IMG/VR virus record: IMGVR_UViG_3300012199_000001
Location: 1-64,000 of that record
Length of the DNA: 64,000 nt
Strand: one strand, 5' to 3'
DNA from: a virus
Shown: positions 14,767-24,200 of the stretch, one piece after another
How the letters are laid out: each line of letters opens with the position of its first letter
How positions within the stretch are numbered: the stretch's first letter is position 1
Notes under the pieces: generated by a model
The model's database searches: none
Told to the model about the DNA's origin: nothing
Seen by the model: only the letters and a program-made list of their open reading frames with translations
Made by a program: the position numbers and the translations under genes

Positions 14767-14795
14767 TTGCATTGTATTTGTATTCGTGATACAAT
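14767..14795 (+). promoter_or_regulatory. sigma70 promoter of the second rightward unit
   Basis: TTGCAT (14767-14772) and TACAAT (14790-14795) are spaced by 17 bp. An ATTGTAT...ATACAAT inverted repeat spans the spacer and could be an operator. It drives the genes from 14850 onward, 55 bp downstream. Confidence 0.75.
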
Positions 14796-14849
14796 ATCCA
14801 TGTACCAAGAATGAGGTACAGAAGATAGTGCGAAAGGGAAAGAGAAACC

Positions 14850-15257
14850 ATGAAGTTTATCGTTGAGACGGGTTCGGAGAGCCATACCACCAGTTCTGCA
14901 TCATTGCAAGCCAAGTTTGTTGGTGGAGAGCATGACGGCAAGTATCTTTATGAAGTGAAGAAATTTCAGATCAAAGCAGATTGGGACAAGAATAACGATC
15001 ATCATAGCCGGTGGGTTCTTACTCAATATGAATTGCCTGAAGGGACAGAGGTTGTTGTCATTGGAAAAGGGCGAACAGGCCCGCGTGGAGTGAGCAAGCA
15101 TGAGTTCCACCGCATCTATCGCCTGGATAGCACGGCTGAAGTCATTGAGGAGCAGATTGATACAGGATTGCGCCAATGCGTTTTGAAGGGACGTATGGTG
15201 CTCGTGCGTGATCTGATTGCAGAGCATACAGATGTAAATACTGAAGAAGGATTCTAA
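14850..15257 (+). CDS. hypothetical protein, 135 aa
   Basis: MKFIVETGSESHTTSSASLQ begins a 135-residue protein with a mixed fold and acidic tail. GAAAGGGAAAGAGAAACC precedes the ATG. It is the first gene after the 14.77-kb promoter. No family recognised. Confidence 0.6.
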   Translation: MKFIVETGSESHTTSSASLQAKFVGGEHDGKYLYEVKKFQIKADWDKNNDHHSRWVLTQYELPEGTEVVVIGKGRTGPRGVSKHEFHRIYRLDSTAEVIEEQIDTGLRQCVLKGRMVLVRDLIAEHTDVNTEEGF

Positions 15258-15258
15258 G

Positions 15259-15504
15259 ATGCCAGCAAAACGGCACAATAAGAACGCAGCAGGGAAACGG
15301 GTTAATCGGGAGCGTATCCCAATTAACCTCAGTGTCTCAGAGGGGAATGGGTTGCTTGACCTCTTCTCTGAGTACTTATTCCGTCAGGGTATAGAGCCAA
15401 CCACAGAGAATATTAAACAACTTGCCTCTGATTGGGCGTATCACTATTGGGGCGAACGTCTCAAGCGCGAGATTGAAATGAATGAAGGAGCTATCATCAT
15501 ATGA
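15259..15504 (+). CDS. hypothetical basic protein, 81 aa
   Basis: MPAKRHNKNAAGKRVNRERI is a basic, probably flexible N-terminus. The rest is helical (LLDLFSEYLFRQGIEP). It starts one base after the upstream stop and overlaps the next gene by ATGA, so the three genes are probably translated together. Confidence 0.55.
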   Translation: MPAKRHNKNAAGKRVNRERIPINLSVSEGNGLLDLFSEYLFRQGIEPTTENIKQLASDWAYHYWGERLKREIEMNEGAIII

Positions 15505-15977
15505 AACTGATCATCTTTGATGTCGATGGGACTTTGACCACCACGAAGAGTGGCGCGACCTTCCGCAAGACCGCCGACGATTGGCAATGGCTCCCAGGTC
15601 GAGTCGAGAAGTGCCAGCAGTTGCGTGGCAAGGGCATAAAAATTGCCCTCGCCAGTAATCAGGCTGGTGTAGCATTCCCTTGGTCAAAGTTTAACGAGGA
15701 GGAGATAGCATTTGAGATCGGTACAGTAGCGTATGAGGTAAGCGCGTCGTATACGGGGATTTGCTACTCGACACCGAATGAGAAAGCCCTCCCACAGTAT
15801 CACAATGCCAATGATACACGTCGCAAGCCTGGACCCGGCATGCTGTTAGAGGCGATAGCGGCATGCGGGACAGTGCCAGATGAGACATTGATGGTTGGAG
15901 ATCGCGACGAGGATGAAGCTGCGGCCCGCGCAGCTTGCGCGAGTTTCATGCACGCTGCCCAATTCTTTGCAGAATAA
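15501..15977 (+). CDS. HAD-superfamily phosphatase
   Basis: IIFDVDGTLTT (residues 4-14) is HAD motif I with nucleophile Asp7 and Asp9. ALASNQAG is motif II, RRKPGPGML supplies the motif III lysine, and MVGDRDEDEAAA (about residues 131-142) is motif IV. It therefore hydrolyses a phosphomonoester with Mg2+. The 158-residue size and RKPGPGML resemble histidinol-phosphatase/PNKP-type phosphatases, so a nucleotide or DNA 3'-phosphate substrate is plausible in a phage. Confidence 0.8.
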   Translation: MKLIIFDVDGTLTTTKSGATFRKTADDWQWLPGRVEKCQQLRGKGIKIALASNQAGVAFPWSKFNEEEIAFEIGTVAYEVSASYTGICYSTPNEKALPQYHNANDTRRKPGPGMLLEAIAACGTVPDETLMVGDRDEDEAAARAACASFMHAAQFFAE

Positions 15978-16091
15978 AACCTGCACTCCCTGCCGGATTT
16001 TTCGTTACACTGGAAACTAGAGGAGATTTCCGACAAAATAGCGGAAGTGGCAAGGTAGACTAGAGAGAGAAACCCAAGAAAGGATTACATC

Positions 16092-17120
16092 ATGACAAAC
16101 ACAGAACCCCTTCATATTACGTTAAACGGCATGTTGAGCCAACGAGTTGATCCCACTACGTGGGCAAAGATCAAGGCGTACATGCGCTACTATGATGAGG
16201 ACCTCATTGAAGAGATGGATTGGTTTGGGACGCAGCCTGGCTGGCATGTGACGAACGAGGCTGAAGTAGAACGCATTCTGGGCATTCCTGAAGAGTGGCA
16301 TGTAGTGCCCCGTCGCGTCAAGGCAAAGCAAGAAGAGGCGGAGCGCAAAGAGCAAAAAATCCGCGAAGAGCAGGAATCGAGAGCGCGCATAGCGCGCAAA
16401 AAGTCAGGGTATGTTGCATGGCAGGAGCAAACGCTTGCTGGTCTAGAGCGGTTCCATGCATGGTTTGAAGACTTCCCGCAATTGGAGTGGGTAGAGGTCG
16501 CCTCTTTTGACAAAGAAGCTGGATGGCATGACACTGGAGATCGCTGGGGTAAGGCGATCTGGAATGGTGATGTCATTTATAAGCGTTCCTACGGGAACAC
16601 AACTAGCTACTATACCACCCGATCCAATGCTGTGATGCTTGCACGACTGGCTATTGCTGGATGGAAAAAGTATTATCCAACCGATGTTGAGATCGCCCGT
16701 CAGGTCCTCGTAAAACACGATAATGACTGCATCGGTGACGACCCTGCCCGTATTATTGTCGAAGAAGACGGACTCCAGCATTTTATCGATATTGCCAAGC
16801 AGGAACCCTGGTATCTCATTGCCCGTGGTTCCAAAGATGAGGACATAGAAACGGCTCAAAAGTATGGGTTGCCGTATGTTCTCCTGTCGCGAGGAAAGAG
16901 CATCTACAGCCGAGATGTTTCACGCACGACCCAGGAAACCTTCAAACAGCGTATCGATAAGCATTTTGGTACAAGATACACGCGTCATAGCGCCGTATAT
17001 TATCTTCCAGATGGGGGCAAATGGTTCGTGAGCGAAGGCCATTCCAGTGCGCATGCGGTTCCCGCTCCTGATCTCGCAGACCTCTTTCCCGAACTGATGA
17101 GGGAGGTGCATCATGCATAA
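16092..17120 (+). CDS. hypothetical protein, 342 aa, with coiled-coil segment
   Basis: This large, well-expressed-looking protein (GAAAGGATTACATC before the ATG) starts MTNTEPLHITLNGMLSQRVD. Residues about 76-105 are a charged helix (KQEEAERKEQKIREEQESRA). The middle is rich in Trp and Tyr (YKRSYGNTTSYYTTRSNAVM), and the C-terminal half has YGLPYVLLSRGKSIYSRD. No domain is recognised. It overlaps the next gene by eight bases. Confidence 0.65.
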   Translation: MTNTEPLHITLNGMLSQRVDPTTWAKIKAYMRYYDEDLIEEMDWFGTQPGWHVTNEAEVERILGIPEEWHVVPRRVKAKQEEAERKEQKIREEQESRARIARKKSGYVAWQEQTLAGLERFHAWFEDFPQLEWVEVASFDKEAGWHDTGDRWGKAIWNGDVIYKRSYGNTTSYYTTRSNAVMLARLAIAGWKKYYPTDVEIARQVLVKHDNDCIGDDPARIIVEEDGLQHFIDIAKQEPWYLIARGSKDEDIETAQKYGLPYVLLSRGKSIYSRDVSRTTQETFKQRIDKHFGTRYTRHSAVYYLPDGGKWFVSEGHSSAHAVPAPDLADLFPELMREVHHA

Positions 17121-17670
17121 AATCCAGGTTGGACAACTCTACAAAGAAGGTCAGACTTCGTGGCCCGAAGTCGTTGAATGGAACTGGACGCAGAGTGCCA
17201 ACGAGTTGCGGTTGTTCTTCCGCAATCCAGATCCGCAGGAAATACAAGCGGTGAAGACTGGCAAGGTTGAATTCGGCTTGGTGATAGAGCAGGATATCAT
17301 TCTCTTGCTTTTCCGCTTCCTGCCAGCACAGAAAGGTCAACATGGTATCCGGTGGTCTGATGCTCCATACAGCTATCACTTTCTGCCAGAGGATCGAAGA
17401 GGGTTGCCGCCACAAGAATTAGGGGCAGAAAAACGAGCGCTGCTACAGATTGTGTTGGTCAATGCCAGCACAGGAATTACACTCGTTATTCGTGCTGTGA
17501 GCTTGTCTCATGAGTTCACGAAGCAACTCTATCAGGCAATTCATGAGCAAGCCGGGAAGTCATTTGATAAAGTGACATATGATCGGCAATTGCGCTGGCT
17601 CTACGCTACCTATCCAGACTCTAGGCAATTGCTTCAAAAGGCAGTTGTACGATGTGAGGGAGGAAGTTAA
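17113..17670 (+). CDS. hypothetical protein, 185 aa
   Basis: MHKIQVGQLYKEGQTSWPEV begins a protein with alternating strands (NELRLFFRNPDPQEIQAVKT, EFGLVIEQDIILLLFRF) and a helical C-terminus. It is coupled to the upstream gene and is followed within five bases by the first of two terminators. Function unknown. Confidence 0.6.
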   Translation: MHKIQVGQLYKEGQTSWPEVVEWNWTQSANELRLFFRNPDPQEIQAVKTGKVEFGLVIEQDIILLLFRFLPAQKGQHGIRWSDAPYSYHFLPEDRRGLPPQELGAEKRALLQIVLVNASTGITLVIRAVSLSHEFTKQLYQAIHEQAGKSFDKVTYDRQLRWLYATYPDSRQLLQKAVVRCEGGS

Positions 17671-17674
17671 CTAC

Positions 17675-17706
17675 AAAAAGGCCCTAGCGGTATGCTAGGG
17701 CCTTTT
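17675..17706. terminator. bidirectional rho-independent terminator
   Basis: GGCCCTAGC-ggtat-GCTAGGGCC is flanked by A5 on the left and T4 on the right, so it can end transcription from either side. It closes the rightward operon. Confidence 0.85.
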
Positions 17707-17714
17707 CATGCGCA

Positions 17715-17762
17715 CAAAAGCACCGAGCCGGTTGTGTCTGAATACGCCGCTCGGTGCTTTTG
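17715..17762. terminator. second bidirectional terminator, end of late operon
   Basis: AAAAGCACCGAG pairs with CTCGGTGCTTTT around a 23-base interior that itself has CCG/CCG. On the minus strand it follows the last late gene (17789) and ends in T4. Confidence 0.8.
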
Positions 17763-17788
17763 TTTCTGTCAGTGCTACGCGCTCAGGC

Positions 17789-18022
17789 TCAGTTGAGACG
17801 CGTCACGTGCGCACCCTTTGGCACTTTAAGTACCTGTTGAGGTCCACCATGCTCGCGGTAGAAGATATCTTCCCCAACTTGGTGCGTCACTTCTCCACGC
17901 GTGGTTTGTCCACCGTGGGTAATCTGTATCTGATCTCCTGCGTGATACTTCTCATCCTCGTTCGGGGTCGGTGTCTTTCCCGGCTTTTCGTGCTCATGCT
18001 CATGTGGTGGTTGTTTCATCAT
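17789..18022 (-). CDS. histidine-rich small protein, 77 aa
   Basis: The ATG at 18022 follows AGGAGGAAAAC, giving MMKQPPHEHEHEKPGKTPTP. The His/Pro-rich N-terminus is likely disordered; the C-terminal half (YHAGDQIQITHGGQTTRGEV) looks like a small SH3-like barrel. It is the last gene of the late operon, beyond the lysis genes. Function unknown. Confidence 0.55.
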   Translation of the reverse strand: MMKQPPHEHEHEKPGKTPTPNEDEKYHAGDQIQITHGGQTTRGEVTHQVGEDIFYREHGGPQQVLKVPKGAHVTRLN

Positions 18023-18167
18023 CGTTATGTTTTCCTCCTGAAATACATCTTTAGGAGCGCCCCTACGCGCTCTCAGCCAGTATATCATGAATGCTGGACG
18101 CTTGTCATCTTTCCGTCACATGCTGTTGACAGGTAGAAGCAACGGCGCGCGTCTTCCGCGCATGTGT

Positions 18168-18932
18168 CTACTGGATCGTCTGGATTGTCCAGAAGTCCGC
18201 CGATAACCCTCCATCAAGTAGATACTGATAAGGCAGGTAGAAATAGCCTTGGTCACCCCACTGAGCGGTCCATGAATTTCTGCATATCCAAACCTGCTTA
18301 TCATCCTGGTAGCCAACGCACAAACAGGCATGCCCTCCGATGGTTGGCTCGTTCGATCCTGGCATTGGCACAATCCCGGTTTGTGCTACAGACTGGCTCT
18401 CAAAACTCTCGTAGACGGAGAACCCAAATACGAATGGGAGGCCACTAGCAAGGCATGCCTTCATCTGGTTGAGGCTGCGTGCAATGCGCTGATAGGAGAG
18501 TGCGCGATGATGTGATGCTTCCTGATAACAGATAATCGGTGGCATGACCGCGAACCTGGGAATATCGTAGGGCCATAGCATCTCGGTGCAGACTCCCTGC
18601 CTATTCACGCATTTGATACCATCTCTGATGTATGCGCCGCTATCCACGCTCGTTGTGCCCTCTCGTGCGCGCTCACAGTAGTAAATGAACAGACGCGACG
18701 GTGGAAACTCTGGCAACCCCTGCTTCCTCTGATCGAACGCGAGAGCCCCCGCAATGGCGTTGGAGGTGCAGCTCCCCAGATTGCCTTGCGAATACACGAG
18801 AGGGCATTGTGGACGCAAATCCACGCTCGCTGGCAATGCTTGTAGGAGCGGACCCGGCGCGGCATAGAGGTGATCCCTATGATCTGGGTTATCCCGGTGC
18901 CAGCCCATACCGTAATTGTGTAGTATAGTCAT
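18168..18932 (-). CDS. papain-family (C1A) cysteine protease
   Basis: The full catalytic set is present: Gln49 in YSQGNLGSCTSNA with nucleophile Cys55, GGHAC with His201, and RNSWTAQWGDQGYFYLP with Asn219. Residues 36-45 (SVDLRPQCPL) match the start of mature papain-like enzymes. There is no signal peptide or long propeptide, so the enzyme would be active in the cytoplasm or released at lysis. It sits directly beside the holin-like and amidase genes, which suggests a role in lysis or in cleaving a cell-surface protein; that role is inference. Confidence 0.8.
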   Translation of the reverse strand: MTILHNYGMGWHRDNPDHRDHLYAAPGPLLQALPASVDLRPQCPLVYSQGNLGSCTSNAIAGALAFDQRKQGLPEFPPSRLFIYYCERAREGTTSVDSGAYIRDGIKCVNRQGVCTEMLWPYDIPRFAVMPPIICYQEASHHRALSYQRIARSLNQMKACLASGLPFVFGFSVYESFESQSVAQTGIVPMPGSNEPTIGGHACLCVGYQDDKQVWICRNSWTAQWGDQGYFYLPYQYLLDGGLSADFWTIQTIQ

Positions 18933-18991
18933 AAAAATATCTCCTTATTTGATGCGCGTGAAAGATGCATGGCTCGCGACGACGCAGTAGC

Positions 18992-19381
18992 TCATAACGG
19001 TTTATCTGGCAATCTGATCGGCTTTGGATCTACTGAGCGGATCTGCCCTGGTAGTGGAGGCATTTGCTGTGCTGGTGGATCACCTCTCAGATAGCCCTGA
19101 AGTGGTCTGAAGGTCTCCACTTGCAAGGTAGTTGCCAGCGTCAAGACATAGCCCACGTCAACAACAGCATTGCCTGTTAGCTTCCCCTGTGCCAGTGCCG
19201 TTATAATCGCCACGATGAGAATAGAGGTACCGCTGATAGCCGCATTTCGTCGCATAATCACGGTATTCTGTTCAGGTGTATTCGTCGCTGGTGTGGGACG
19301 CTGAAGATAGTAGCTCGCGCCGAATGCGATAAATGGCAAGAGTGCTATCCCGTAGGGAAGAAGCTGCAATAATGATTGCAT
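18992..19381 (-). CDS. holin-like membrane protein
   Basis: The ATG at 19381 follows AAGAGGTGTTCC. The 129-residue product has hydrophobic segments at about residues 5-24 (QLLPYGIALLPFIAFGASYY), 46-65 (ISGTSILIVAIITALAQG) and 72-86, then a polar tail ending IRLPDKP. Size, membrane pattern and position next to an amidase fit a holin, which opens the inner membrane at lysis. No sequence family can be named. Confidence 0.55.
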   Translation of the reverse strand: MQSLLQLLPYGIALLPFIAFGASYYLQRPTPATNTPEQNTVIMRRNAAISGTSILIVAIITALAQGKLTGNAVVDVGYVLTLATTLQVETFRPLQGYLRGDPPAQQMPPLPGQIRSVDPKPIRLPDKPL

Positions 19382-19391
19382 GGAACACCTC

Positions 19392-20219
19392 TTATTTGCC
19401 ACTTTTTTGCGCACGCAGGGCAAGCAGTTCTTTCCCAATATATTCACGGATGACCCCTGTCCTTGCTGTCCATCCAAGCATTGAGAAGCGAAACACCTGC
19501 TGTGTGCCACCTCCGAGTGTTGCGTTGCCGATCTCTAGCGGATTTTGCGCGTGCTCCCTTTCTAGCGGCCAATCGTTCTGGTCCCAATCGTTGGCGAGCA
19601 CATAATTCCTAAATCCGTCCCTGACTAGCATGCCGTTGGGAGCGGTCAGGATACTCCCGTTATCCTTCCAACCATCGGGTACATTGCTCATCGATGATCC
19701 TCCCTTCAAGTAGTCCCACAACTCATTCCAGGGAAATGCAGGACCAGGACAGTGCGCACGATTTGCCGGGTCAATTGATGCATGCGATTTGATGTGATCT
19801 GGGGCAATCCCGTACTTCTTACTCAAGTAGGCGATCAGCTTAAATGAGGTCTGCTTCTGGGCATCAGAGAGTTGCAGACTATTGGTGAGGTCATTTTCGT
19901 GTTCGACAGAAATTGTGTGCTTATTGAGGTTGTCTCCACCAAACTGATCCCAGAACGTGTCGTGACCCGGCATAATGCAGCAATTAGCCCCGGCACCATC
20001 TTGTTCTTGCACGTACTGCGCAACAACCCCGTTGCGGTCTATGCCATAGTGTGATGAAACCATGTCCGCATTTGACCGAAAGTAATCTCCTAACTGCTGT
20101 GCGGTTTGATTCGGATTCCCTCCAGTTCCATGCACAACAATGGCAGAGTGCGTGTTCTGGTTGGTAAACACTCTGCTCCTATCTACGTAATATTCAATAG
20201 CATCAGGATAATCTGACAT
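19392..20219 (-). CDS. N-acetylmuramoyl-L-alanine amidase (endolysin)
   Basis: The N-terminal 165 residues form an Amidase_2 (PGRP-like) domain: AIVVHGTGG with zinc ligand His30, VEHEND at 105-110, and HIKSHASIDPANRAHCPGP with His146 and Cys157. It would cut the amide bond between N-acetylmuramate and L-Ala in peptidoglycan. The C-terminal 110 residues contain two similar segments (GSILTAPNGMLVRDGF and later a Trp-rich part) that may bind the cell wall. No signal peptide is visible, so release depends on a holin. Confidence 0.85.
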   Translation of the reverse strand: MSDYPDAIEYYVDRSRVFTNQNTHSAIVVHGTGGNPNQTAQQLGDYFRSNADMVSSHYGIDRNGVVAQYVQEQDGAGANCCIMPGHDTFWDQFGGDNLNKHTISVEHENDLTNSLQLSDAQKQTSFKLIAYLSKKYGIAPDHIKSHASIDPANRAHCPGPAFPWNELWDYLKGGSSMSNVPDGWKDNGSILTAPNGMLVRDGFRNYVLANDWDQNDWPLEREHAQNPLEIGNATLGGGTQQVFRFSMLGWTARTGVIREYIGKELLALRAQKSGK

Positions 20220-20234
20220 ACGTGTTGTCTCCTT

Positions 20235-20927
20235 TTATACAGGTGTATCGCGTGTGGGAGGCGGCACATCCGCCTCTCGACTCAGCAGTTCTGCCTCCTC
20301 CTCCAAAACCATCTTGCTTACCGCAGGTCGAGTGAATAGTAGGTATTTGAGCATGACGAGCACTACTATGCCTACAATGAAGAATATTTTGATGATAAGT
20401 AGCTGTATTTTTCGAGCATCGGCGTTTTGCTGTATCAGGGTGATCGCCTGATACATCGCTGTGATGTATGGGCGGTCATGCAGCAGCACGATATTCACCT
20501 GGACTGGATCGGGACCAGTAGGGCTATCAGCATTGGCGAGAAGGCTCTTGAGCGCCGTTACCATCTGCTGATAGTCTGAGTTTGCCGTGCCTAAAGCAAT
20601 CCTGACGTTATCGGGAGGATTGCCAGGCAACCCAAGAGACACGTCACCGACAATGAGACCCGCTTGCACCTGCTGAAACACAGGCAGTATCGTTTGCAAG
20701 TCGCTTACAGCCTGGGAACGAAACGTAATTGGCCGATATGCCAGAACAAGCACATCACGCGAAAGAAATATGCTGCGTGTCAGTTGCAAATCGGCCTGCC
20801 GCTGGATAACCGGGTCATCATTGCCGTTGGTGATAGGCAGGATTTCTAGCCCTACCATGACGACCAACAGAAAGATCGTTAGGGCAAGTGTGGCAACCAT
20901 ATATGCGCGTAATACCTTCGCTTTCAA
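20235..20927 (-). CDS. membrane-anchored protein of the lysis region
   Basis: Hydrophobic segments at residues about 9-31 (YMVATLALTIFLLVVMVGLE) and 181-200 (LIIKIFFIVGIVVLVMLKYL) flank a 145-residue, probably extracytoplasmic, helical domain. The C-terminus is acidic and cytoplasmic. This resembles the sensor halves of signalling proteins and also some spanin-like lysis proteins. Its place between the amidase and the coiled-coil/TM protein suggests a lysis or superinfection-exclusion role, unproven. Confidence 0.55.
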   Translation of the reverse strand: MKAKVLRAYMVATLALTIFLLVVMVGLEILPITNGNDDPVIQRQADLQLTRSIFLSRDVLVLAYRPITFRSQAVSDLQTILPVFQQVQAGLIVGDVSLGLPGNPPDNVRIALGTANSDYQQMVTALKSLLANADSPTGPDPVQVNIVLLHDRPYITAMYQAITLIQQNADARKIQLLIIKIFFIVGIVVLVMLKYLLFTRPAVSKMVLEEEAELLSREADVPPPTRDTPV

Positions 20928-20938
20928 AATATCCTCCT

Positions 20939-21283
20939 CTAGTGAAAAATGTGTGCCGCATACGCAGTGATAATGCTCACTGCAAGCAGCACAACAGTAG
21001 AGACAACACTTATGAGAAAGCGTATCTGCACAGCAGCCGTTGCCTTTTCCTGAGCTTCATAGCGTTCCCTTGCCTCTTTATCCTGTACCTCTTGCTTACT
21101 CTTCATCTCAATCACATCACGCTCCATGCGTGTAAGCGACGATTGGATATTTTGCAGTTGCAAGTCATTCTCACGGACTGGTACATATGACTTGAGTTGT
21201 ACCTGCACATCTTTCAACTGCTGCTCAAGCAGAGTAATGCGATAGAGTAGTGCTGATGCCGATTCTTGCGATGGCTGTTGCAT
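20939..21283 (-). CDS. XhlA-like coiled-coil protein with C-terminal TM helix
   Basis: A long coiled coil (YRITLLEQQLKDVQVQLKSY, IQSSLTRMERDVIEMKSKQE) is followed by one C-terminal membrane helix (FLISVVSTVVLLAVSIITAY). This matches the architecture of XhlA-type haemolysin/holin-accessory proteins of phages. The ATG at 21283 is eight bases after the upstream stop. It is the first gene of the lysis cassette. Confidence 0.55.
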   Translation of the reverse strand: MQQPSQESASALLYRITLLEQQLKDVQVQLKSYVPVRENDLQLQNIQSSLTRMERDVIEMKSKQEVQDKEARERYEAQEKATAAVQIRFLISVVSTVVLLAVSIITAYAAHIFH

Positions 21284-21290
21284 TTCGTCG

Positions 21291-24200
21291 TCACGTCCTC
21301 CCTTGTGTGAAATCGAGGCCCGAAGCAATCAGTTTTGCCAGGCTGGCCTTCTTCGGTAGCTCTGAACATGTGACCTTGTACCACCAGAGTTGTGTATCTC
21401 CGGTATGTTTCTTGAGCGTGCTTTCAACCTGAGTGATCAGAAACTGTCCATCCCAGATGCCTTGCTCCGGCAGGAAGATCGTCAACATCTGACCGATAGC
21501 GAGACCATTACGTGTTGTGTCAAAGATGAGTGTGCGGCCCGCGTTGGCGTAGCGCGCAATCAGTTGGGTTGCTAGCGTCTGTGCCGCAGATAACGTGAGC
21601 CCCTGTCCGGTGTAGTCCTGCACATCCTCGATGATGCCACTACCACCTTCAATGGCCTTGCGTGCAATCTGCTCAGTCGTATCGTCAACGGTGACATTGA
21701 CCTCGTAGAATCCGGTGTAATTCGGGACCGAGAGCTGATCGCTGGATTGCAAGATAATCTGGCCCGCATCCTGCTCGATTACAGGATCGTTGAGGGCATA
21801 GTAGTAACCTGATCCAGTTGTGCCCTTGAGTCCTACAGTCTGCGTGGTTCCGTTGAGGATGATCGTCGGAGCCGAAGCGATAGGATACCCGAGGGTAAAT
21901 GTACGTGTGCTACCATCTCCAGTAAACAAGGCGCTTGAGACGATAGGGGCAAGGACACCCAGGAGGGTCTGCCGATTGCGGTAGAGATCGTTGGATACGT
22001 CAAGCTCCAGATTGCTCGTGACCTCCAGATCAACTACATTGACGAGCCCTGCCGGTGCTGATTGGAGTATCCACGGTGCCGCAATCGCATTGATCCCGCC
22101 GAACACAAGGTTCCTGTTCTGATCAAAGTACCAACTGAAATTGCTCTGCTTCGCTACATCGTCAATGTTCTTGCTCACAAAGGAGGAGTTATAGGTAACA
22201 CTCGGGATTGTTACCCCTGGATTGATCTGGGGCGTGAATGCATAGGTTGTCAGATCCTGCACCTGCGGAGTCGCTGTAGGATCAGTGGTAGTCAGGGTGA
22301 GTTGTGTATACACAAATTGCCCTGTGACGATATCGCCTGATGGGTTCCCAGTCACTACATCCCCTTGCGGCGTCATCCAAAGTTGATAATACCTGCTACC
22401 AACTGCCCCTCCGTTGTTATAGAACCCCATCTTCCCTGCGCTAAGCGGAGAGCCATCGGTATAGGTGAGCAACTGTACCCCATCTGCATAGACCGTAATC
22501 ACGCCTGCCAGCATGGAGACTCTGAACCTATGATAGGTACCTCTCGTGAAGGATGCTATGTAGCTGTTCGTGCTCACTCCTACCGTATAGGTGATAGGAG
22601 CTGTGGCGAGTTGTGTTTGCACGTTGGCTGCAACTTTGTAGAGTGTTATGGTATTAGGCGTCCCGGCGCTTGCCTGGGTATCGCCTATCAGGAGGTAGTA
22701 GAAGTTGTTGGCATCGATGTAGCGCCATACGAGCCCTCCTGCATCGCTCTGATCAGTGTCTGCGAAGAAGTCCACATCGGCACGAGAGAGGGCATTGGAC
22801 ACATAGAGGGCATTTGTGCCTCCTGTGGCAGTGACTCTGCTATTAGCAGTATCATAGGTCCATGCCGCAGCTACCCCGCCTGTCCTGAATGTGCTGGTAT
22901 AGTTTGCGGCAGAATTTAACGCGAAGGTATCCACTGTAGGAGTAGGCTGAGAGTAGATCCCTGGCAGGCTTCCTCCGTTGTTAGAAGTTTCATCCGTCCA
23001 GTTGACTCCATCAGCACTCGTCTTTACCGTGAGCGTCGTGCTTGCAGGAGTGAGCGCATTCCAGGCGATTCCTGTCGCGCCCACTCTCGGCACGAGAGTG
23101 GCAAGCGATAATGCAGGATCAGGGAATTGGGTTGCTCGGAAGTGATCGAATGATGTCGTACCTGTACCACTAGTATAGAGTGCTAGTTTCCCGCTAGCAA
23201 GCCTGGGGCTCATCAAGAGCACTCTGCATTGTAGCGCCTTTGTGACCGATGGCGGAAAGACCCTTGCCCTGATTTGCAGCGAAACTGACTTCGTTGTACG
23301 CACAAGGAACCGAAGCTGAAGCGATTTTGTGGATTTTGTAACAATCCTTGCCCTTGCCTGAAGGACCCTGGTTGCTGTCACCCGCATGGCAACACGTGCC
23401 TGAAGCGTAAGGGATCTCGTTACTCGCTCTAGAAATCGGACCTGTACAGATTTCGATAACTTCGTGCTTATTCGCGCCCTTGCCTGAAGGACCCTGGTTG
23501 CCAGCACACGAAGCAGTATGCGAGCACTCAGTGTTCTGACGTAGGCAATCATCTTTAGGCGAACCTGCAAAATCAGGGTCCTCTGTACCCGAATAAGTGC
23601 TCTTGCAGGCAACGTTTTTGTAACCTGCGTTCGTTCAACAAAGCGAAAAACAAGCGATTTGGTAGTGGATACCTTCTGCAAGACAAAACGAGAAACAAGC
23701 GTGACCGTGTTCGTAACACGTATCCTGGTGCGGGACTGAAGAACCTTTGTGACCTGTGTGCGTTCGAGGAAGCGCGCCCCCAAGGACTTGCTAAGCTTCG
23801 TTGCTATATTCGCCCTGGATTGCAGTACTTTGACCGGGGCTTGTACCCTCTCAACAAATCGAGACTGAAGGGACTTTGTAGCAGTTACTCTCTCTACGAA
23901 GCGCGAGACAAGCGTTTTGCTCACGGTCACACGTTCGAGGAAGCGTGTTCCCAAAGACTTGCTGAGCTTCGTTGCAATCCTTGTGCGGGCCACCAGGGTT
24001 TTTGTTGCCTGCACACTCTCGACAAAACGGGTCTGTAGCGTTTTTGAGACCTTCGCGATTTGCAGAACAAAGCGGATTCCCAGTGTCTTCGTGACGATAG
24101 TAGGCAATGCATCAGCCATGAGCGGAGCTGAAAGCACGACCCAGGTGTCACTTGCGCCAAGTGTCCAGTTTGTAGCGGTACTAGAGAAGATACCTGGGGC

